Counted from the first letter of the stretch, positions 36,972 to 46,578 are shown. The stretch is 64,000 bases of DNA from Martelella lutilitoris (GCF_005924265.1 NZ_VCLB01000001.1:372001-436000); one strand, 5' to 3'. Translations and numbers: made by a program. The notes: generated by a model not told the origin, from the letters alone.

Positions 36972-38495
36972 ATGATGAGTTTCAAACCGCATGGCAGGCA
37001 TCTGATCGGCGGCGAATGGGTCGGGACCGATATCACCTTCCTCTCCAAACCCGTCAGCGGCGCGCCCCACGCCTTTTGCGAGGCGAATGAGAAACTGATC
37101 GACCGGGCTGCGAAATCCGCCGAAGCCGCGTTCTGGAATTATGGCTATTCGACCCGAAGGGATCGCGCGGAATTCCTCAACAAGATTGCCGACGAGATCG
37201 AGAAGCGCGGCAGCGACATCACCGAGATCGCCTCGGCCGAGACGGGCCTTCCGGCCGCGCGGCTTGAGGGCGAGCGCGGCCGCACTACCGGACAGTTGCG
37301 CCTGTTCGCGCGTCATATTCTCGATGGCGACTATCTTGACCGTCGCCACGACCCGGCCAATCCGGACGCCACCCCGCCGAGTCCGGACCTGAAGATGGTG
37401 CAAAGGCCGATCGGCCCCGTCGCCGTCTTCGGCGCGTCCAATTTCCCGCTCGCTTTCTCCACCGCCGGCGGCGATACGGCATCGGCGCTTGCCGCCGGCT
37501 GCCCTGTCGTGGTCAAGGGCCATCCTGCCCATCCCGGCACGGGCGAGATCGTCGCCGAGGCGATCGCGGCGGCGGCGGAAAAATGCGGCATCCATCCGGG
37601 CGTCTTCTCGCTGCTGCAGGGCGCCTCGCATGAGGCCGGCGGCACGCTCGTCACCCATCCGCTGATCCGGGCTGTCGGCTTTACCGGCTCGCTGGCCGGC
37701 GGAAAGGCGCTGTTTGACCTCTGCGCGCGGCGCGACGAGCCCATTCCCTTCTTCGGCGAGCTGGGCTCGGTCAATCCGAACTTCCTCATGCCCGACGCGC
37801 TTGCCAATCGCGGCGAGGAGATCGCGAAGGGCTGGGCCGGTTCGCTGACCATGGGCGTCGGCCAGTTCTGCACCAATCCCGGCATCATGATCACGCTCGC
37901 CGGCCCGGAATCCGATCGCTTCGCCGATGCCGCGGCCAGGGCGCTTGGCGATGTCGGCCCGTCGGTGATGCTGACCGACGGGATTGCCGAGGCCTTCCGC
38001 CAGGGACGCACGGAAATCGAAGGCGTTGAGGGCGTCGAGACGCTGGTGAAGGGTGATTGCGACGGGCGCGAGGGCGCGCCGGCGCTCTTTACCGTCGCCG
38101 GCAAGGACTTTCTAACCAATCCGAAGCTTGCCCATGAGGTGTTCGGCCCGCTCGGCATCGTGGTGATGGCGGCCAATGCCCAGGAGATGCGGGCGATCGC
38201 CGAGAGGCTTGAGGGCCAGTTGACCTGCACGCTGCACATGGACAATGACGATGTCGAATTCGCCCAGAGCTTCGTGCCGGTTCTGGAACGCAAGGCGGGC
38301 CGATTGCTCGCCAACGGCTTTGCCACCGGCGTTGCCGTTGCCGACGCCATGGTGCACGGCGGGCCGTACCCGGCTTCGACCAATTTCGGCGCCACCTCCG
38401 TCGGCACGCTGGCGATCCGCCGCTTCCTGCGCCCGGTCTGCTACCAGAGCATGCCGTCCGCGCTTCTGCCGGAGGATCTGCGCCATATGGGGTAG
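36972..38495 (+). CDS. Aldehyde dehydrogenase, probable 2-oxoglutarate-semialdehyde dehydrogenase
   Basis: The 507-residue NAD(P)-dependent enzyme has the catalytic Cys in GVGQFCTNPG, the general-base Glu in PFFGELGSVNP, and the nucleotide-binding GFTGSLAGGKAL loop with the early PVVVKGHPAHPGTG. This motif set is that of the KGSADH subgroup, which oxidises 2-oxoglutarate semialdehyde to 2-oxoglutarate in pentose, aldarate and hydroxyproline routes. It pairs with the FAH-family gene just upstream. Tandem ATGs at 36972/36975 follow GAGGAGAATA. The final gene of the probable sugar-acid operon. Confidence 0.88.
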   Translation: MMSFKPHGRHLIGGEWVGTDITFLSKPVSGAPHAFCEANEKLIDRAAKSAEAAFWNYGYSTRRDRAEFLNKIADEIEKRGSDITEIASAETGLPAARLEGERGRTTGQLRLFARHILDGDYLDRRHDPANPDATPPSPDLKMVQRPIGPVAVFGASNFPLAFSTAGGDTASALAAGCPVVVKGHPAHPGTGEIVAEAIAAAAEKCGIHPGVFSLLQGASHEAGGTLVTHPLIRAVGFTGSLAGGKALFDLCARRDEPIPFFGELGSVNPNFLMPDALANRGEEIAKGWAGSLTMGVGQFCTNPGIMITLAGPESDRFADAAARALGDVGPSVMLTDGIAEAFRQGRTEIEGVEGVETLVKGDCDGREGAPALFTVAGKDFLTNPKLAHEVFGPLGIVVMAANAQEMRAIAERLEGQLTCTLHMDNDDVEFAQSFVPVLERKAGRLLANGFATGVAVADAMVHGGPYPASTNFGATSVGTLAIRRFLRPVCYQSMPSALLPEDLRHMG

Positions 38496-38517
38496 ACGGC
38501 TTCTGCCTTGACCGGGA

Positions 38518-39597
38518 TTACTTGTCGGGGGCCGCGGCCGGCCTTGCGGCAAGGCCCGGCGGGATCACGCCCGGAGGGTGAGTTTTTTTGCCCTCAGCGA
38601 CGCCGAGCTTGGCCCGCCATTCGCCGGCGACCGCCTTCATCCGCAGCGTCGGAAGTACGTCGACAATCGGCGGCGCAAGACGCCATATGTCGATACGCTC
38701 GCCGAGCGCCTTCAGGTCATCGGTGTCGAAGACCTGCCCGAATGTGCCGACGATCTCGTCATTGGCGCCGAGACCGCGCTGGGCGATGACCGGCGTGCCG
38801 ACGGCGTTGGCTTCGGCCAGCAGCAGGCTGGTCGTGTCGTGCGTGCGGGTCTGCGGATAGAAGACGCAGAGCGAGCGGCGCATGCGGGCAATCAGCGCGG
38901 AGTGAGAAAGCCGTCCGAGGAAATTAACGCCCTGAGGCGCTCTGCCGTCGGGCCAGGCCAGATTGCCCGGCTCGGCGATATCGAGGCTCAGTTCCGGTCT
39001 GTCCTTCCTGATTTCGGCAAATTTCGCCAGGACTTCGGTTATGCCCTTCATCGGCATGCCGGGAAAGAACAGCCGGTCGCGATCGCGCGGCGTACCGTCG
39101 GCAACCAGATCGTCATCGACGGGCGAATGAATCCAGCAGATCTTCGGCAGACGCCGGTTTTCCGGCGCAAGAAACTGCGTGACATGGGCGGCGTGGGCTT
39201 TGGAAGTGCAGACGATCTCGATCTGCGCCTCGGCCAGAGCCTCGCCCATGCGGCGGTTGTGCCGGCCCGGATGGGTGTGGGACCAAAGGAAGATCGGGCA
39301 GTCGGGGTTAAGCCGGCGCGCCTTCAGCGCCGCCTTCCAGGAATTGATGACGATGATTCCGGTGACGCCTGAGAGATTTGCGGCGCTGACGGCGTCCAGC
39401 GGGCGATAGAGCCCGTATCTGTCGCGGTCCATGTCGAGCCGTCCATTCTGGTAGAAATGAAAACGGAAATCGGCACACAGAGCGCGCGCCACCTTCAAAA
39501 CAACAGCCTCCGTGCCGCCAACCTGATCGGCGTCAGCAGCGGCAGTCGTTGAGGGCGTCAGGCAAAACGGATCGATAATGGCGATGGCGGAGGACAC
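38518..39597 (-). CDS. Glycosyltransferase, GT4-like (GT-B fold)
   Basis: The 359-residue protein has an N-terminal GGTEAVVLKVARAL segment typical of GT4 enzymes. It continues with FLWSHTHPGRHNR, then LFFPGMPMKGITEVLAKFAEI, VNFLGRLSHSALIARMRRSL and the donor-site TTSLLLAEANAVGTPVIAQ (the E..A.G.P pattern). The C-terminal 25 residues are Pro/Ala-rich (HPPGVIPPGLAARPAAAP). No signal or membrane segment. The start is GTG at 39597, directly after an in-frame TAA, with GGAAGGGGG upstream. The acceptor is unknown; there are no other polysaccharide genes beside it. Confidence 0.8.
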   Translation of the reverse strand: MSSAIAIIDPFCLTPSTTAAADADQVGGTEAVVLKVARALCADFRFHFYQNGRLDMDRDRYGLYRPLDAVSAANLSGVTGIIVINSWKAALKARRLNPDCPIFLWSHTHPGRHNRRMGEALAEAQIEIVCTSKAHAAHVTQFLAPENRRLPKICWIHSPVDDDLVADGTPRDRDRLFFPGMPMKGITEVLAKFAEIRKDRPELSLDIAEPGNLAWPDGRAPQGVNFLGRLSHSALIARMRRSLCVFYPQTRTHDTTSLLLAEANAVGTPVIAQRGLGANDEIVGTFGQVFDTDDLKALGERIDIWRLAPPIVDVLPTLRMKAVAGEWRAKLGVAEGKKTHPPGVIPPGLAARPAAAPDK

Positions 39598-39849
39598 TTA
39601 GTGCGCCCCCTTCCGCCGCTTGAGGCGGGCTTCGGGCATGAATGATCTCCTCGTGTTGGCCCCTTCCTGAACCCTTTCGACCGGTCCTGCATTAAACTGG
39701 TTTGAAATCGGAATATTTTGCGAAATAAAGTCGCGATGCGCGCGCAATCTTCCACTTTTCCGTTGCGATGGCGTGGCGGGCAGGTCATTTTCGCCGTGGT
39801 CTTGCCCTGTTGAAGAGGCCCCATGAACGTCGCCGGAGGATCTGGAAAG

Positions 39850-40584
39850 ATGAGCCACGATAGCTGTCTGGTTCAAAAACTGTCGCATTATGTGCCGCTC
39901 TGCCAGCGCTCGCTGGACAGTATCGCCTGTCTTGAGCGCGAGGAGCGCGACTATGCCAGGGGTGCTGAAATCCATGCGGAAGGCGACGGCAACACAAATC
40001 TCTATGTGGTCAAGCATGGCTGGCTCTACAGCTATGTCGACATGAAGGACGGGCGGCGCCAGATCGTCGAAATCCATCACCCGGGGGACATCATCGGCTT
40101 TCCCGACATCGCCTTCAACGAACGCACCTCGGTGCTAAAGGCGGCCGAGGACGTGTATCTCTGCCCCTTTCCGAAGAAGGATCTCGATCAGGTCTTCACA
40201 AACGCGCCGCAGCTGGCCGCGCTCCTGTTCGCGCTTGCCGTGCGCAACCAGGTGATCATGTCGGATTTCCTGCAGGCTATCGGCCGCATGAGCGCGCGCG
40301 AACGGATCGCCTATTTCCTGCTCGACCTGATGGCGCGCCTCAGGATCGCCAACAAGCAGATGTCGACCGTCATCCGCCTGCCGCTCAACCAGACGGAAAT
40401 CTCCGATGTTCTGGGGCTGACCAATGTCTATGTCAGCCGATCCTTCACCGCGCTGCAAAAGGACGGGCTGATCCGGCGTGAAAACGGCTCGGTCGAGGTT
40501 CTGGAGGAGGAAAAGCTGGTCAGCCTTTGCGATTTTGTCGACCGGCATAACCGCATCGACACAAGCTGGTTCCCGCGCCAATGA
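39850..40584 (+). CDS. Crp/Fnr-family transcriptional regulator
   Basis: The 244-residue protein has an N-terminal cyclic-nucleotide-type beta barrel (ERDYARGAEIHAEGDGNTNL, then HGWLYSYVDMKDGRRQIVEIHHPGDIIGF) and a C-terminal winged HTH (LPLNQTEISDVLGLTNVYVS, RSFTALQKDGLIRR). Cys residues are few (SCLVQ, PLCQR, IACLE, then YLCPF) and do not clearly form an FNR iron-sulfur set, so ligand type is open. I chose the ATG at 39850 (GGAGGA nine bases upstream); the ATG at 39823 is also possible. It stands alone. Confidence 0.87.
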   Translation: MSHDSCLVQKLSHYVPLCQRSLDSIACLEREERDYARGAEIHAEGDGNTNLYVVKHGWLYSYVDMKDGRRQIVEIHHPGDIIGFPDIAFNERTSVLKAAEDVYLCPFPKKDLDQVFTNAPQLAALLFALAVRNQVIMSDFLQAIGRMSARERIAYFLLDLMARLRIANKQMSTVIRLPLNQTEISDVLGLTNVYVSRSFTALQKDGLIRRENGSVEVLEEEKLVSLCDFVDRHNRIDTSWFPRQ

Positions 40585-40623
40585 CCCGCCTGGCGCAAGG
40601 CCGGGCGGCTTAACCTGTAGAAT

Positions 40624-40902
40624 CTACGCATCCTCGCCGAAGCGGTCGGCGACAAGCGCCTCGATGGCGTCGAGGGCGGCTTCCGCCTCGGGACCCGCGG
40701 CCGAAACGATGATCGTGCTGTTGATCCCGGCCGCCAGCATCATCAGCCCCATGATCGAGGTGCCGCCGACGGTCATGCCGTCCTTTGCGACGCTGACGGA
40801 GGCGTTGAGCTTCTCCACCGTCTGGACGAATTTGGCCGAGGCGCGGGCGTGCAACCCTCTGCGATTGACGATCGTGAGTTCACGCGAAACCGGGTCTTCC
40901 AT
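40624..40902 (-). CDS. ptsH: HPr phosphocarrier protein
   Basis: The 92-residue protein is an HPr with the phosphorylatable His18 in RRGLHARAS and a serine in the GGTSIMGLMML region (Ser49) that HprK would phosphorylate. In Hyphomicrobiales such HPr proteins work in a regulatory PTS with EIIA-Man and HprK rather than in sugar transport. It is encoded 8 bases after EIIA-Man. Enzyme I is not in the window. Confidence 0.94.
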   Translation of the reverse strand: MEDPVSRELTIVNRRGLHARASAKFVQTVEKLNASVSVAKDGMTVGGTSIMGLMMLAAGINSTIIVSAAGPEAEAALDAIEALVADRFGEDA

Positions 40903-40910
40903 CGGGCCTT

Positions 40911-41312
40911 CTATTTCCCGCTGAGGACGCGGCTTGCGACATTGATGTAGCGCCGCCCGGCATCCTCGGCCTCGGCCAACGCCTTGGCCATGTCGTTGTC
41001 GGCGCGCACGGCCACGAGTTTGATCAGCATCGGCAGGTTGACGCCGGCGATCACCTCGACGGTGCCGTTGTTCATCACCGAAATGGCGAGGTTGGAGGGC
41101 GTGCCGCCGAACATGTCGGTCAGGATGATGACGCCGTTGCCGCTGTCGACCGTGCCGACGGCGGCGAGAATATCGTCGCGGCGGCGATCCATGTCATCCT
41201 CTGGGCCGATCGACACGGTTTCGATGGCGTTCTGCGGCCCGACGACATGCTCGACCGCCAGCCGGAATTCCTCCGCAAGGCCGCCATGGGTCACAAGCAC
41301 CAGTCCGATCAT
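40911..41312 (-). CDS. PTS EIIA component, mannose family (regulatory)
   Basis: The 133-residue protein has the EIIA-Man fold: MIGLVLVTHGGLAEEF with the phosphorylated His9, then GVIILTDMFGGTPSNLA and VIAGVNLPMLIKL. No IIB/IIC partner is encoded nearby, so a regulatory role is likely. I chose the ATG at 41312, where the domain begins; the frame extends upstream to 41561 but that part overlaps hprK and has no homology I recognise. It lies between hprK and ptsH. Confidence 0.92.
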   Translation of the reverse strand: MIGLVLVTHGGLAEEFRLAVEHVVGPQNAIETVSIGPEDDMDRRRDDILAAVGTVDSGNGVIILTDMFGGTPSNLAISVMNNGTVEVIAGVNLPMLIKLVAVRADNDMAKALAEAEDAGRRYINVASRVLSGK

Positions 41313-41490
41313 CTTCGCGCCACTCCTTGAAACATCGACCGTCTTCGTCCGCCCACGGTCTTTCGCCCCGCATCTTGTCGAAGCCGGCGCGAAGTGCAAG
41401 CCAAAAGGGCGAAAATACCACATGAAAACAGGTGAGCCGCGCCCGATGATGCAGGTCGGGCACAAGTCGCGCACCGGCCGCGCACCGGGT

Positions 41491-41985
41491 TTACACGTCT
41501 TCGTCGGCCCACGTCGGGCAGGCAGGACGACCGGTTTCAAGGCCGGGACAGAGCGCCGCAAGCTTCGAAAAAGGCTCCGGCGCTGGCCAGCGGAGGAAAA
41601 GCTGGGGCAGAGCGCCGCCCTCTTCCAGTTTCAACCGTCTGCCGGACGGCGGCATGCGCTCGGCTGCATCCGAGGGCACCGGCATAAGCGCAAAGTCCAT
41701 CACGGCGCTCTCAAGATGGGGGATCTCGGCCAACCCGGAGCCGCGAATTTCGATCAGCCCGGCGATTGCCGGCGGCGCGGTCGCGATCACCCGACCGGCG
41801 CCGTGCGAAATGAGCACCTGGTCATCGGCCACGAGCGCCGCATGAAGGCCGCTCAGCCGGGCGGCGTGGAGAAGGGCGAGGGCAAGCTCGCTCTTGCCCG
41901 CGCCGGAAGGCCCGGCGATCAGAATGCCGGTCGAACCGAGCACGATCGCGGTCGCGTGACGGTTGGTGCCGCCGCTCCCCGTCAT
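41491..41985 (-). CDS. hprK: HPr kinase/phosphorylase, short alphaproteobacterial form
   Basis: The 164-residue protein has the Walker A motif GPSGAGKSE (25-33) and the conserved VADDQVLIS, then LIEIRGSGLAEI. It lacks the N-terminal domain of the Gram-positive enzyme, as usual in Alphaproteobacteria. It phosphorylates or dephosphorylates the HPr serine. Its start overlaps the chvG stop by 4 bases, tying PTS regulation to ChvG/ChvI. Confidence 0.93.
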   Translation of the reverse strand: MTGSGGTNRHATAIVLGSTGILIAGPSGAGKSELALALLHAARLSGLHAALVADDQVLISHGAGRVIATAPPAIAGLIEIRGSGLAEIPHLESAVMDFALMPVPSDAAERMPPSGRRLKLEEGGALPQLFLRWPAPEPFSKLAALCPGLETGRPACPTWADEDV

Positions 41986-43802
41986 TGCGCCTTGCCGGTC
42001 GCGGCCGGCAGCTTCAAGGTGAAGCGGGCGCCCCTGACCTCGCCGCTTTGCGGATCGGAAACATTTTCGGCCGTCAGCGTGCCGCCATGGGCTTCGGCGA
42101 TCTGGCGGGAGATGGAAAGGCCGAGCCCGGAATTCTGGCCAAAGGCCTCGCCGTCGGGCCGGTCGGTATAGAACCGCTCGAAGATGCGTTCCAGCGCATC
42201 GGGCCGAATTCCCGGACCGTTGTCATCGACGGTAATGACGATATGGCTGCGCGTCCGAGTGAGCGCCACATCGATGCGCCCGCCCTTTTCCGGCACGAAG
42301 GAACGGGCGTTCTCGATCAGGTTCGTGACGATCTGGCCGATTCTCAGATCATGGCCGAAGACTTCGAAGGCACCCTTGCCGTGATTGCCGGGGTGGACGG
42401 AGAAACCGATCCCGACACTGCGGTTGCGCTTGCCGGTCTCGCGCGAAATCGTGATCAGGTCTTTGAGAAGCGCCTCGGCGTCAAACCGCTTGGCATCCTC
42501 GCGGGCAAGCTCGGCGTCAAGCCTGGAGGCATCGGAGATGTCGCTGATCAGCCGGTCGAGGCGACGCACGTCATGCTGGATGATCTCGGTCAGGCGGGCC
42601 TTGGATTCCTCGGTCTTTGCGAGCGGCAGGGTCTCGACCGCGCTTCGAAGCGAGGTGAGCGGGTTCTTCAGCTCGTGGGCGACGTCGGCGGCGAAGCTGT
42701 CGATCGCATCGATGCGGTCGTAAAGCGCCGTGGTCATCTCCCGCAGCGTGGTCGAAAGGTGGCCGATCTCGTCCTGTCGGGCGGAGAAATCGGGGATTTC
42801 CTCGCGCTCGCGCGGGCCGCCCCGCCGCACCCTGACGGCTGCCTCTGAAAGCCGGCGCAACGGACTTGCGATGGTCGAGGACAGCATGAAGGAGAGGATC
42901 ATGGTGACAAGCGCCGTCACCGCGAAGACGCGGATGATCGCGATCCGCTCGGCATGGACGATCTTGTCGATGTCGCCGGCCTGGGTGGAGAGCAGCAGCA
43001 CCCCGAGCACGGCGCGGAAACGTTGGATCGGCACCGCGACGGAAACGATCAGCCCGCCCCTGTCGGTGACCCGCACCACGGCCGAGCGCTGGGCGTCGAG
43101 CGCCTTCATCACTTCCGGATAGATCGAGCCGTCACCGCCGGGCGCTTCTTCGTAGCGCGGCAGGTTGCCCGGCTGCAGGAACCGGTTCATCAGGCTTCCG
43201 AGCTTGTCCGAAACGCTTTCAGCCGTTGATTTCTCTGTGTCCGGCAGGTCGTAGCGCAGCACCTGGCCGCGCGAATACAGAAAGCGCGAATCGAGGATCA
43301 GATTGGCGTCGGGATCATAGATGCGCGCGCGCGTGCGCGTCGGCGAGATCAGCCGTCTCAGGATCGGCGCGACCTTTTCCGGATTGAGGGGGAAGCGCAG
43401 GTCCTCGTCGCTGGAGGTCGGCCTTGCGCTTTCGCCGGCCTGCAGTTCCAGAAGCTCCTGCGGGTCGATGGTCATCGTGTCGGTCTCGACCGAGGCGGAT
43501 GAGGCGATCGCGCCGGCGATGATCTCGCCCTGGGTCAGAAGGCTTTCAACGCGCGCGTCGATCAGCCCCTCGCGAAACTGGTTGAGATAGAGGATGCCGC
43601 CGACGAGAAAGAACAGCGCGAGAAGATTGAAGAACAGGATGCGCCAGTTGAGGCTGGAGAAAACGGTGGACGCCAGTACCCAGCGCATGGCCGCAAAGGG
43701 CTTGCGCCAGCGCCGACCCTTCTTTCGGCCGCCGCCGCTTGCGCCCTCGCCCGGTGCCTGTTCTGTGGCCTTGTCGCTCGTCAATATTCGCCCTGCCCGC
43801 AT
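41982..43802 (-). CDS. chvG: ChvG/ExoS-type sensor histidine kinase
   Basis: The 606-residue inner-membrane kinase has a basic cytosolic N-terminus, TM1 at about 54-75 (RILFFNLLALFFLVGGILYL), a periplasmic domain of about 210 residues and TM2 at about 288-310. A HAMP linker follows, then the H-box AADVAHELKNPLTSLRSAVE with phospho-acceptor His376. The ATPase domain shows LIENARSFVP, DNGPGI and GLGLSISRQIAEAHGG. This layout is ChvG (ExoS), the acid and envelope-stress sensor of rhizobia and agrobacteria. It is followed by hprK with a 4-base overlap and preceded by chvI. Confidence 0.94.
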   Translation of the reverse strand: MRAGRILTSDKATEQAPGEGASGGGRKKGRRWRKPFAAMRWVLASTVFSSLNWRILFFNLLALFFLVGGILYLNQFREGLIDARVESLLTQGEIIAGAIASSASVETDTMTIDPQELLELQAGESARPTSSDEDLRFPLNPEKVAPILRRLISPTRTRARIYDPDANLILDSRFLYSRGQVLRYDLPDTEKSTAESVSDKLGSLMNRFLQPGNLPRYEEAPGGDGSIYPEVMKALDAQRSAVVRVTDRGGLIVSVAVPIQRFRAVLGVLLLSTQAGDIDKIVHAERIAIIRVFAVTALVTMILSFMLSSTIASPLRRLSEAAVRVRRGGPREREEIPDFSARQDEIGHLSTTLREMTTALYDRIDAIDSFAADVAHELKNPLTSLRSAVETLPLAKTEESKARLTEIIQHDVRRLDRLISDISDASRLDAELAREDAKRFDAEALLKDLITISRETGKRNRSVGIGFSVHPGNHGKGAFEVFGHDLRIGQIVTNLIENARSFVPEKGGRIDVALTRTRSHIVITVDDNGPGIRPDALERIFERFYTDRPDGEAFGQNSGLGLSISRQIAEAHGGTLTAENVSDPQSGEVRGARFTLKLPAATGKAQ

Positions 43803-43888
43803 TGGCTGCCCGAGCCGCTATCAAGCCCGCGATTGCGGTCTTAGTGTGGTGACGCGCGCCTGAAGGCTTCCGGCTCCGGACGCCTCCT

Positions 43889-44611
43889 TCAAGCGGCCTC
43901 GCGGAAGCGGTAGCCGACGCCGTAGAGGGTTTCGATCATATCGAAATCGGTGTCAACCAGCTTGAATTTCTTGCGCAGGCGCTTGATGTGGCTGTCGATC
44001 GTGCGGTCATCGACATAGACCTGATCGTCATAGGCCGCATCCATCAGCGCATCGCGGCTCTTGACCACGCCGGGGCGCTGGGCAAGCGAGTGCAGGATCA
44101 GGAATTCGGTGACCGTCAGCGTCACCGCATCGCCCTTCCATGTGCAGGTATGGCGCTCGCGGTCCATGACCAGCGGGCCGCGCTCCAGCGGACGGTTCGC
44201 CTCGCCCTCGCCGGACTTTGCGCCGCCGCCGGCAATCGCGGCCTCGCGGGCGGCGACCCGGCGCAGCACGGCGCGCACGCGCTCCACCAGAAGCCGCTGG
44301 GAAAAGGGCTTGGTGATGAAATCGTCAGCGCCCATCTTCAGGCCGAAAAGCTCGTCGATCTCCTCATCCTTCGAGGTGAGAAAGATCACCGGGATGTCGG
44401 ATTTCTGCCGCAGGCGCCGCAGCAGCTCCATCCCGTCCATACGCGGCATCTTGATGTCGAAGATGGCGAGCTGCGGCGGATTGGCCTGCAGCCCGGTCAG
44501 CGCCGTGGCGCCATCGGTATAGGTTTCGACGCGATAGCCTTCGGATTCCAGCGCAATCGACACCGAGGTCAGAATGTTCCGGTCGTCGTCCACGAGTGCG
44601 ATCGTCTGCAT
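43889..44611 (-). CDS. chvI: ChvI response regulator (OmpR/PhoB type)
   Basis: The 240-residue regulator has a receiver domain ([20 protein letters not shown]; phosphorylated Asp52 in [24 protein letters not shown]) and a C-terminal winged HTH ([20 protein letters not shown], then [17 protein letters not shown]). The start at 44611 has CAGGGAGACCC upstream. Partner of ChvG 86 bases downstream. It is divergent from pckA, an arrangement conserved in Rhizobiaceae (family knowledge). Confidence 0.95.
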   Translation of the reverse strand: MQTIALVDDDRNILTSVSIALESEGYRVETYTDGATALTGLQANPPQLAIFDIKMPRMDGMELLRRLRQKSDIPVIFLTSKDEEIDELFGLKMGADDFITKPFSQRLLVERVRAVLRRVAAREAAIAGGGAKSGEGEANRPLERGPLVMDRERHTCTWKGDAVTLTVTEFLILHSLAQRPGVVKSRDALMDAAYDDQVYVDDRTIDSHIKRLRKKFKLVDTDFDMIETLYGVGYRFREAA

Positions 44612-44833
44612 TTGGGTCTCCCTGACTGCAGTTCTTATGGTCTTTGGACGGCTCACGGTCCGCCGTCTCGCAATTTCTAGCATTTGTTGGAAAAAAACTG
44701 GAACAAATTGTGGCAAGACCAACCAAAGCGGGCGATCAAACTCTTGAAATCACATTTTCCAAGCGGGACTTCACGCCGGTTAACAGCCTGAGAATCCTTC
44801 AGAATCCGGATATTGTTCAATTTGAAGATTTTC

Positions 44834-44847
44834 TTTAATCGATTAAA
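44834..44847. promoter_or_regulatory. LacI-type palindrome upstream of pckA
   Basis: TTTAATCGATTAAA is a perfect 14-base palindrome with the central CG typical of LacI/GalR operators, 100 bases before the pckA start. PckR, a LacI-family regulator, controls pckA in Sinorhizobium (known); the site fits such a protein. The rest of 44612-44947 is markedly AT-rich (about 44815-44940) and holds the divergent chvI and pckA promoters; no gene is evident in it. Confidence 0.6.
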
Positions 44848-44947
44848 TGCATGATATTATTATATTTTGTCAGATTCCCTGTTGTCTGATGCGAACGAAT
44901 TTAATATGTTTTTAAAAAATTAGATTTCGTTTAGAGAGGCATTTCGC

Positions 44948-46555
44948 ATGGTGGAGCATGGAATCTACAATCGTCGTTTTCCGGTTGAGGCTGCAGGGCT
45001 GAAGGATCTGGCGGGCGTTTACTACAACCTGATGCCGTCGGAGCTTTGCGAGCTGGCGATTCGCCGCAGCGAGGCCGTGCTGACGGCAGACGGCGCGCTC
45101 AGGGCGCTGACGGGCCAGCACACCGGTCGCTCCGCCAAGGACAAATTCGTCGTCTGCGATGACAAGACCAAGGACCAGATCTGGTGGGATAACAACAAGG
45201 CGATGTCGCCGGAGCATTTCGCCCTTCTGAAGGCGGACATGCTGGCCCATGCTGCGGGCAGGGAATTGTTCGTGCAGGATCTCGTCGGCGGCGCGGATGC
45301 CGAAAACCGTCTGCCGACGCGCGTCATCACCGAATATGCCTGGCATGCCCAATTCATCCGCAATCTGTTGATCCGCCCCGAGCGCGATGCGCTGGAAGAT
45401 TTCGAGGCGAAGCTGACCATCATCAACCTGCCCTCCTTCGTCGCCGATCCGAAGCGCTATAATTGCCGCACGGAAACGGTGATCGCCTGCGACCTGGAGA
45501 ATGGCCTGGTGCTGATCGGCGGTACATCCTATGCGGGTGAAATGAAGAAGTCGGTGTTCACCGCGCTCAATTATCTTCTGCCGGCGCGCGGCGTGATGCC
45601 GATGCACTGCTCGGCCAATGTCGGCGATGCGGGTGATGCCGCCGTGTTCTTCGGTCTTTCGGGCACCGGCAAGACCACGCTTTCGGCCGACCCGTCGCGC
45701 ACGCTGATCGGCGACGACGAGCATGGCTGGGGCGAAAGCGGCCTGTTCAATTTCGAGGGCGGCTGCTACGCCAAGACCATCCGCCTGTCGGCCGAGGCCG
45801 AACCGGAGATTTATGCCACGACCAAGCGTTTCGGCACGGTGCTGGAAAATGTCGTGCTCGACGCCAACCGCAAGCCCGACTTTGACGATGGTTCGCTGAC
45901 GGAGAACACCCGCTGCGCCTATCCGCTGGACTATATTCCCAATGCCTCGCGCACCGGGCTTGCGCCGCATCCGAAGACGATCATCATGCTGACGGCCGAT
46001 GCCTTCGGCGTGCTGCCGCCGATTGCCAAGCTGACGCCCGACCAGGCCATGTATCATTTCCTCTCCGGCTACACCGCCAAGGTGGCGGGCACGGAAAAGG
46101 GCGTGACCGAGCCCGAAGCGACGTTCTCGACCTGCTTCGGCGCGCCCTTCATGCCGCGCCACCCGACCGAATACGGCAATCTGCTGAAGTCGCTGATCGC
46201 CAGGCACGGCGTGCAGTGCTGGCTGGTCAACACCGGCTGGACCGGCGGCGCCTATGGCGCGGGTTCGCGCATGCCGATCCGCCAGACCCGGGCCATGCTG
46301 GCCGAGGCGCTTGCCGGCCGGCTTGCCGGCGCGGAGTTCAGGGTGGACCCGAATTTCGGCTTCGAGGTTCCGGTCGCCGTTCCCGGCGTCGACGCGGCGA
46401 TCCTCAACCCGCGCGGCACCTGGGCCGATGCGACCGCCTATGACGCGCAGGCGGCGAAACTTGTCGACATGTTCGTCGCCAATTTCGCCAAATTCGAGGA
46501 TCATGTGGATGCCGGCGTGAAGGCCGCTTCGCCGGGAATGCTGGCCGCCGCCTGA
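44948..46555 (+). CDS. pckA: Phosphoenolpyruvate carboxykinase (ATP)
   Basis: The 535-residue gluconeogenic enzyme converts oxaloacetate and ATP to PEP, CO2 and ADP. Visible motifs are [10 protein letters not shown], the metal/substrate region [20 protein letters not shown], the kinase P-loop [14 protein letters not shown] and [20 protein letters not shown]. The GT-rich C-terminal [12 protein letters not shown] is present. Length is standard for the ATP-dependent class. It is divergent from chvI, with a LacI-type palindrome in the AT-rich leader, and ends at a strong terminator. Confidence 0.97.
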   Translation: MVEHGIYNRRFPVEAAGLKDLAGVYYNLMPSELCELAIRRSEAVLTADGALRALTGQHTGRSAKDKFVVCDDKTKDQIWWDNNKAMSPEHFALLKADMLAHAAGRELFVQDLVGGADAENRLPTRVITEYAWHAQFIRNLLIRPERDALEDFEAKLTIINLPSFVADPKRYNCRTETVIACDLENGLVLIGGTSYAGEMKKSVFTALNYLLPARGVMPMHCSANVGDAGDAAVFFGLSGTGKTTLSADPSRTLIGDDEHGWGESGLFNFEGGCYAKTIRLSAEAEPEIYATTKRFGTVLENVVLDANRKPDFDDGSLTENTRCAYPLDYIPNASRTGLAPHPKTIIMLTADAFGVLPPIAKLTPDQAMYHFLSGYTAKVAGTEKGVTEPEATFSTCFGAPFMPRHPTEYGNLLKSLIARHGVQCWLVNTGWTGGAYGAGSRMPIRQTRAMLAEALAGRLAGAEFRVDPNFGFEVPVAVPGVDAAILNPRGTWADATAYDAQAAKLVDMFVANFAKFEDHVDAGVKAASPGMLAAA

Positions 46556-46578
46556 GTTATACGCAGGAGGAGCGTGGG

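Noticed and set aside
44644-44838. 64-codon frame in the chvI/pckA divergent region
   Set aside because: No ribosome site, no family, and it covers the chvI promoter side of an AT-rich regulatory region.
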